A stretch of DNA of 6,575 nt. Source: an uncultured Flavobacteriales bacterium (GTDB lineage Bacteria; Bacteroidota; Bacteroidia; Flavobacteriales_D; Sanyastnellaceae). Below the pieces are notes generated by a model. That model worked only from the letters and a program-made list of their open reading frames with translations. It ran no database searches and had not been told where the DNA came from. The DNA is taken from contig CALKHD010000056.1 of NCBI GenBank assembly GCA_938092195.1, positions 1 to 6,575 of the forward strand, in the 5' to 3' direction. Position 1 is the first letter of the stretch. Each line of letters begins with the position of its first letter. A program made the position numbers and the translations under genes. Below, one piece after another: positions 4,257 through 6,575 of this stretch.

Positions 4257-6575
4257 TCAATCGCAATATGTTCCAAATACACTCAACATTTCGAGAATGT
4301 CAGCAGATGTGACGAGCCCATCACCGTTGAGATCTTCGTCTCCACAGTCTTCCATGCAGCCGTAAGCAGCCAAAATGGTCAGGATATCAGCGGCCGAGCG
4401 GAGTCCATCGCCGTTGAAGTCTCCAATACACGCCTCATTGACATCGCAAATTCCGTCACCGTCCATGTCGTTCAAGCAGACGCCGTCACAATCAACATAG
4501 TCGACTCCGTATATGTCTTCGGGCGACTGGCAGGAGCCGTCTTCGTCGGTGGCGAGTGCATTGTAGTTGCAAGCGTCGTCGTCGGTGCAGCCAGAGACTT
4601 CGTCTTCGTCACAGATTCCGTCTTCGTCTGCATCGTTGAGACAAACCCCCTCACAATCTACAAACTCGGATCCGTAGAGGTCTGCAGGGTAATCGCAGGA
4701 GCCATCATTTTCAGTGGCCTCGGAATCGTAGTTGCAGGCCATTTCATCATTACACCCGTTGGTCTCATCTGCATCACAAATGCCGTCTTCGTCAGCATCG
4801 GAATCACAATTGCCAAAGCAATCATAAGAGGATGAGCCATAAAGCCCGAGTGGATTTGTGCATGAGCCGTCGTCCACTGTAGCGTACCCATTGTAGTTGC
4901 AGGATGCTGAATCCGTGCATCCTTGGCAAGATTCGTAATCGCAAGTTCCGTTGCTGATTTCAGCGTCGGGATCATAGTTGCATGCCCCAGACTCCATACA
5001 GCCCTGCACTTCGTCATCGTCACAAATGCCATCTTCATCGGCGTCATTGACGCATGTCCCACCGCAATTCAATGATGGGTCATTGAAAATGTCCAAAGGA
5101 TAAATACAACTCCCATCCTCAACTGTGGCATCAGGAGCGTAGTTGCAAGCGGGCGGATCGGTGCAGCCTTGACAAGCGAAATAGTCGCAACTTCCATCGT
5201 TTAGCGTCGCTCCCGTAACATAGTTGCATGCCCCTGGGTTGGTGCAGCCAGAGCATGACTGGTATTCGCAGCCCACATCATCTGTGGCATCTTCATTGTA
5301 ATTGCAGCTGTTGGTGTCTGTGCAACCTTCAATTTCGTCGTCATCACAAATGCCGTCACCGTCGGCATCGTTGACGCATTCTCCGGCGCAGTCAAGATCT
5401 GGACCGCTCGGATAGATGCACGGAAGAGAAATTGTGGCCGCTGGCAAGTAATTGCATCCCGAAGGATCTGTGCAACCAGCGCAAGAATTGTAGTCGCATG
5501 AACCGTCATTGTTTGTGACCTCTGAGTCGTAATTGCACGCATCGATATCCGTGCATCCCAAACAACTTGTGAAGTCGCAGGTCCCGTCGTTTTCAGTGGC
5601 GGCTTCTGAGTAGTTACAGGCCGCGGCATTGGTGCAGCCCGGGACTTCGTCCTCGTCACAGGTGCCGTCATCATTCGAGTCATTGATGCAATTGCCATCG
5701 CAGTCCACACTCGCACTTCCGTATAAGTCAGAAGGATATGTACATGGGGCTGAAATGGTGGCTGTCTCATCATAGTTGCAGGCTGCGCTGTCAAGGCAGC
5801 CGCTGCACAAGCTGTAGTCACAACCCGTGTTGATGATGGCTTCACTGTTATAGTTACATGCTACAGAGTCTGTGCAGCCTTCACAGGAGGTGTATTCACA
5901 GGAACCATCATCGCCAAGTGCTGCTGGGTCATAGTTGCATGCTGCAATGTCTACGCATCCAGGAGATTCTTCTTCGTCGCAGATCCCATTCGAATTGATG
6001 TCGTTCAAGCAATCACCGTTGCAGTCAACGTTCTCATCACCGAATTCGTCCACAGGATAAGTACACGTGGAAGTAGACAGCGTTGCTGAAGCGTCATAAT
6101 TGCACGCATCAGAGTCCGTGCAACCGGCACAGCTGTCAAATTCGCAGGGCCCGTCGGCTTGGTAGTTGCATGCAAACGGTAAATTGCAAGCGTCCAAAAA
6201 GGCCATGCCCGCCGATGGTCCGTAAATGCAGCCAAATGTCAATTGGGGCAAAATGGCAGGGTCGTAATTGTCTGCGTTTGAATCGCCACAGCAAGAGAGG
6301 TAATCGCAAAGAGCACCATCGTGAATGGTGACATTCGGGTCGTAGTTGCAAAACCCTTGGATGGCGCAACCTGCACAGCTGGTGTACTCACAACTCCCAT
6401 CATCAGAAGAAACCGAGACGTCGAAGTTGCAAGCACCTGAATCTGTGCAGCCAGAGTACTCACAGGTGTTGTCGTCAAAGTTGGCTTCGGCGTTGTAGTT
6501 GAGTGCATTTGAATCGGTGCAGCCCAAGATTCTACATGAGCCATCATCAATGGTGGCTTGGCTGTCATAGTTGTT
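4257..6575 (-). CDS. Giant cysteine-rich GCTD-repeat secreted protein, 5' end outside the window (partial)
   Basis: The final 772 codons of a larger gene. The frame stays open to base 6575, and its first visible residues (NNYDSQATIDDGSC) are already inside a repeat, so no start lies in the window; a TTG at 6527 is mid-repeat and is not a real start. The visible part holds about 19 complete GCTDxxACNYD-type modules and then a 57-residue EF-hand/dockerin-like tail. Short modules (24-27 residues) have mostly four cysteines. Long ones (50-55 residues) have six and end in NDxDxDGICDxDE, a calcium-binding loop like thrombospondin type 3 repeats. I count about 90 cysteines, no Lys, no Trp, one His and two Arg, so the chain is extremely acidic. 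Such composition implies export to an oxidising, calcium-rich setting, with disulfides and Ca2+ stiffening a rod-like stalk. This is inferred; no catalytic domain is visible, and any N-terminal functional domain and signal peptide lie beyond the right edge. The propeller gene follows 88 bases downstream. Confidence 0.9.
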   Translation of the reverse strand, partial: NNYDSQATIDDGSCRILGCTDSNALNYNAEANFDDNTCEYSGCTDSGACNFDVSVSSDDGSCEYTSCAGCAIQGFCNYDPNVTIHDGALCDYLSCCGDSNADNYDPAILPQLTFGCIYGPSAGMAFLDACNLPFACNYQADGPCEFDSCAGCTDSDACNYDASATLSTSTCTYPVDEFGDENVDCNGDCLNDINSNGICDEEESPGCVDIAACNYDPAALGDDGSCEYTSCEGCTDSVACNYNSEAIINTGCDYSLCSGCLDSAACNYDETATISAPCTYPSDLYGSASVDCDGNCINDSNDDGTCDEDEVPGCTNAAACNYSEAATENDGTCDFTSCLGCTDIDACNYDSEVTNNDGSCDYNSCAGCTDPSGCNYLPAATISLPCIYPSGPDLDCAGECVNDADGDGICDDDEIEGCTDTNSCNYNEDATDDVGCEYQSCSGCTNPGACNYVTGATLNDGSCDYFACQGCTDPPACNYAPDATVEDGSCIYPLDIFNDPSLNCGGTCVNDADEDGICDDDEVQGCMESGACNYDPDAEISNGTCDYESCQGCTDSASCNYNGYATVDDGSCTNPLGLYGSSSYDCFGNCDSDADEDGICDADETNGCNDEMACNYDSEATENDGSCDYPADLYGSEFVDCEGVCLNDADEDGICDEDEVSGCTDDDACNYNALATDEDGSCQSPEDIYGVDYVDCDGVCLNDMDGDGICDVNEACIGDFNGDGLRSAADILTILAAYGCMEDCGDEDLNGDGLVTSADILEMLSVFGTYCD
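4260..4430 (-). other. C-terminal EF-hand/dockerin-like four-cysteine tail of the repeat protein
   Basis: The last 57 residues contain two loops of the form DxNxDGxxxxxD: DFNGDGLRSAAD and DLNGDGLVTSAD. Each is followed by a hydrophobic ILxxL helix ending in YG or FG. Four cysteines flank the loops with spacings of 24, 4 and 27 residues. The loops match the calcium-coordinating pattern of type I dockerins. The same tail ends the neighbouring propeller protein, which suggests a common anchoring or export role; that role is inferred. Confidence 0.8.
4431..6575 (-). repeat. Tandem GCTD cysteine-module array (protein-level repeat)
   Basis: About 19 complete modules and one partial one lie head to tail within the partial gene, each beginning G-C-T-D or a close variant (GCVD, GCLD, GCTN, GCME, GCND). 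On the plus strand the CNYD codons give recurring tcgtagttgca-like words. Module lengths fall into two classes, about 24-27 and 50-55 residues. Cysteines per module are always even (2, 4 or 6), which suits disulfides closed within modules. DNA copies have diverged clearly while the cysteine frame is kept, so the array looks old and under selection rather than freshly amplified. The most irregular stretch is 6126-6290. Confidence 0.92.
5004..5960 (-). repeat. Three consecutive short-short-long super-repeats (about 104-108 residues each)
   Basis: Units run 5640-5960 (107 residues), 5328-5639 (104 residues) and 5004-5327 (108 residues). Each has two short four-cysteine modules ending in a SC/LC/AC-x linker, then a long six-cysteine module carrying a YPxDxY-like or shorter proline linker, a DCxGxC pair and a DxDGxCDxDE calcium loop. 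A fourth, less regular unit of 110 residues precedes them at 5961-6290. Downstream the pattern shortens to short-long (4758-5003), then single long modules (4593-4757 and 4431-4592). Confidence 0.85.

Noticed and set aside
4227..4835. A 202-codon open frame on the plus strand opposite the repeat gene
   Set aside because: It mirrors the repeat array. The recurring Asp, Cys and Asn codons of the real gene leave few stops on the opposite strand, and its product is low-complexity Val/Ile-rich sequence with no domain.
5201..5845. A 214-codon overlapping frame on the minus strand inside the repeat gene
   Set aside because: It is a shifted reading of the same repeats (Thr/Ala/Met-rich, no recognisable domain), while the GCTD frame keeps its cysteine pattern throughout.
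6525..6527. TTG as the start codon of the repeat gene
   Set aside because: It lies between two repeat modules, and the frame continues upstream to the window edge with another module, so the true start is outside.
4431..6575. Possible CRISPR array or DNA-level satellite because of regularly spaced repeated words
   Set aside because: The repeated words are codons for conserved CNYD residues, spacing varies by module class, the copies differ in sequence, and one reading frame is open throughout.

Overview
The window is 6,575 bases carrying three genes, all on the minus strand and so read from right to left. The organism is most likely a member of the Bacteroidota, probably a marine, Flavobacteriales-like lineage. 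This is an inference from protein style, not from a marker gene. The signs are secreted proteins built from 'GCTDxxACNYD...DDGSC' cysteine modules, an Asp-box propeller with the N-terminal 'GKGFKPFNRWWEF' signature seen in Bacteroidota secreted proteins, a 'C-x-GDFNxDG...YGC' C-terminal tail, and no convincing Shine-Dalgarno sequences at the starts.

Right part (4257-6575): the 3' portion of a large gene that is still open at the right edge. It encodes a tandem array of about 19 complete cysteine-rich GCTD modules plus a partial one at the edge, followed by a 57-residue tail with two EF-hand/dockerin-like calcium loops. The array is ordered: short, short, long modules recur as groups of about 104-110 residues. 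The long modules end in a thrombospondin-type-3-like DxDxDGICD segment. The visible protein has about 90 cysteines, no lysine, no tryptophan and almost no arginine.

Middle (941-4168): a secreted protein of about 1,075 residues. It has a signal peptide, a large Asp-box (BNR / sortilin-like) beta-propeller, a CARDB/Ig-like segment, a 'NDGGGDG' cysteine-containing beta domain, one GCTD module, and the same kind of four-cysteine calcium-loop tail as its neighbour. An 88-base gap with two hairpins separates it from the repeat gene.

Left part (16-912): a divergent pseudouridine synthase of the RluA superfamily with an N-terminal S4 RNA-binding domain, starting 28 bases after the propeller gene ends. 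It keeps the catalytic aspartate but has lost the arginine next to it and the usual C-terminal RxHQIR motif.

The two right-hand genes look like a pair of exported surface or matrix proteins sharing one C-terminal module. The pseudouridine synthase is a housekeeping-type RNA-modification gene that is co-directional and may be read through from them. Nothing points to a CRISPR array, mobile element, tRNA or rRNA.
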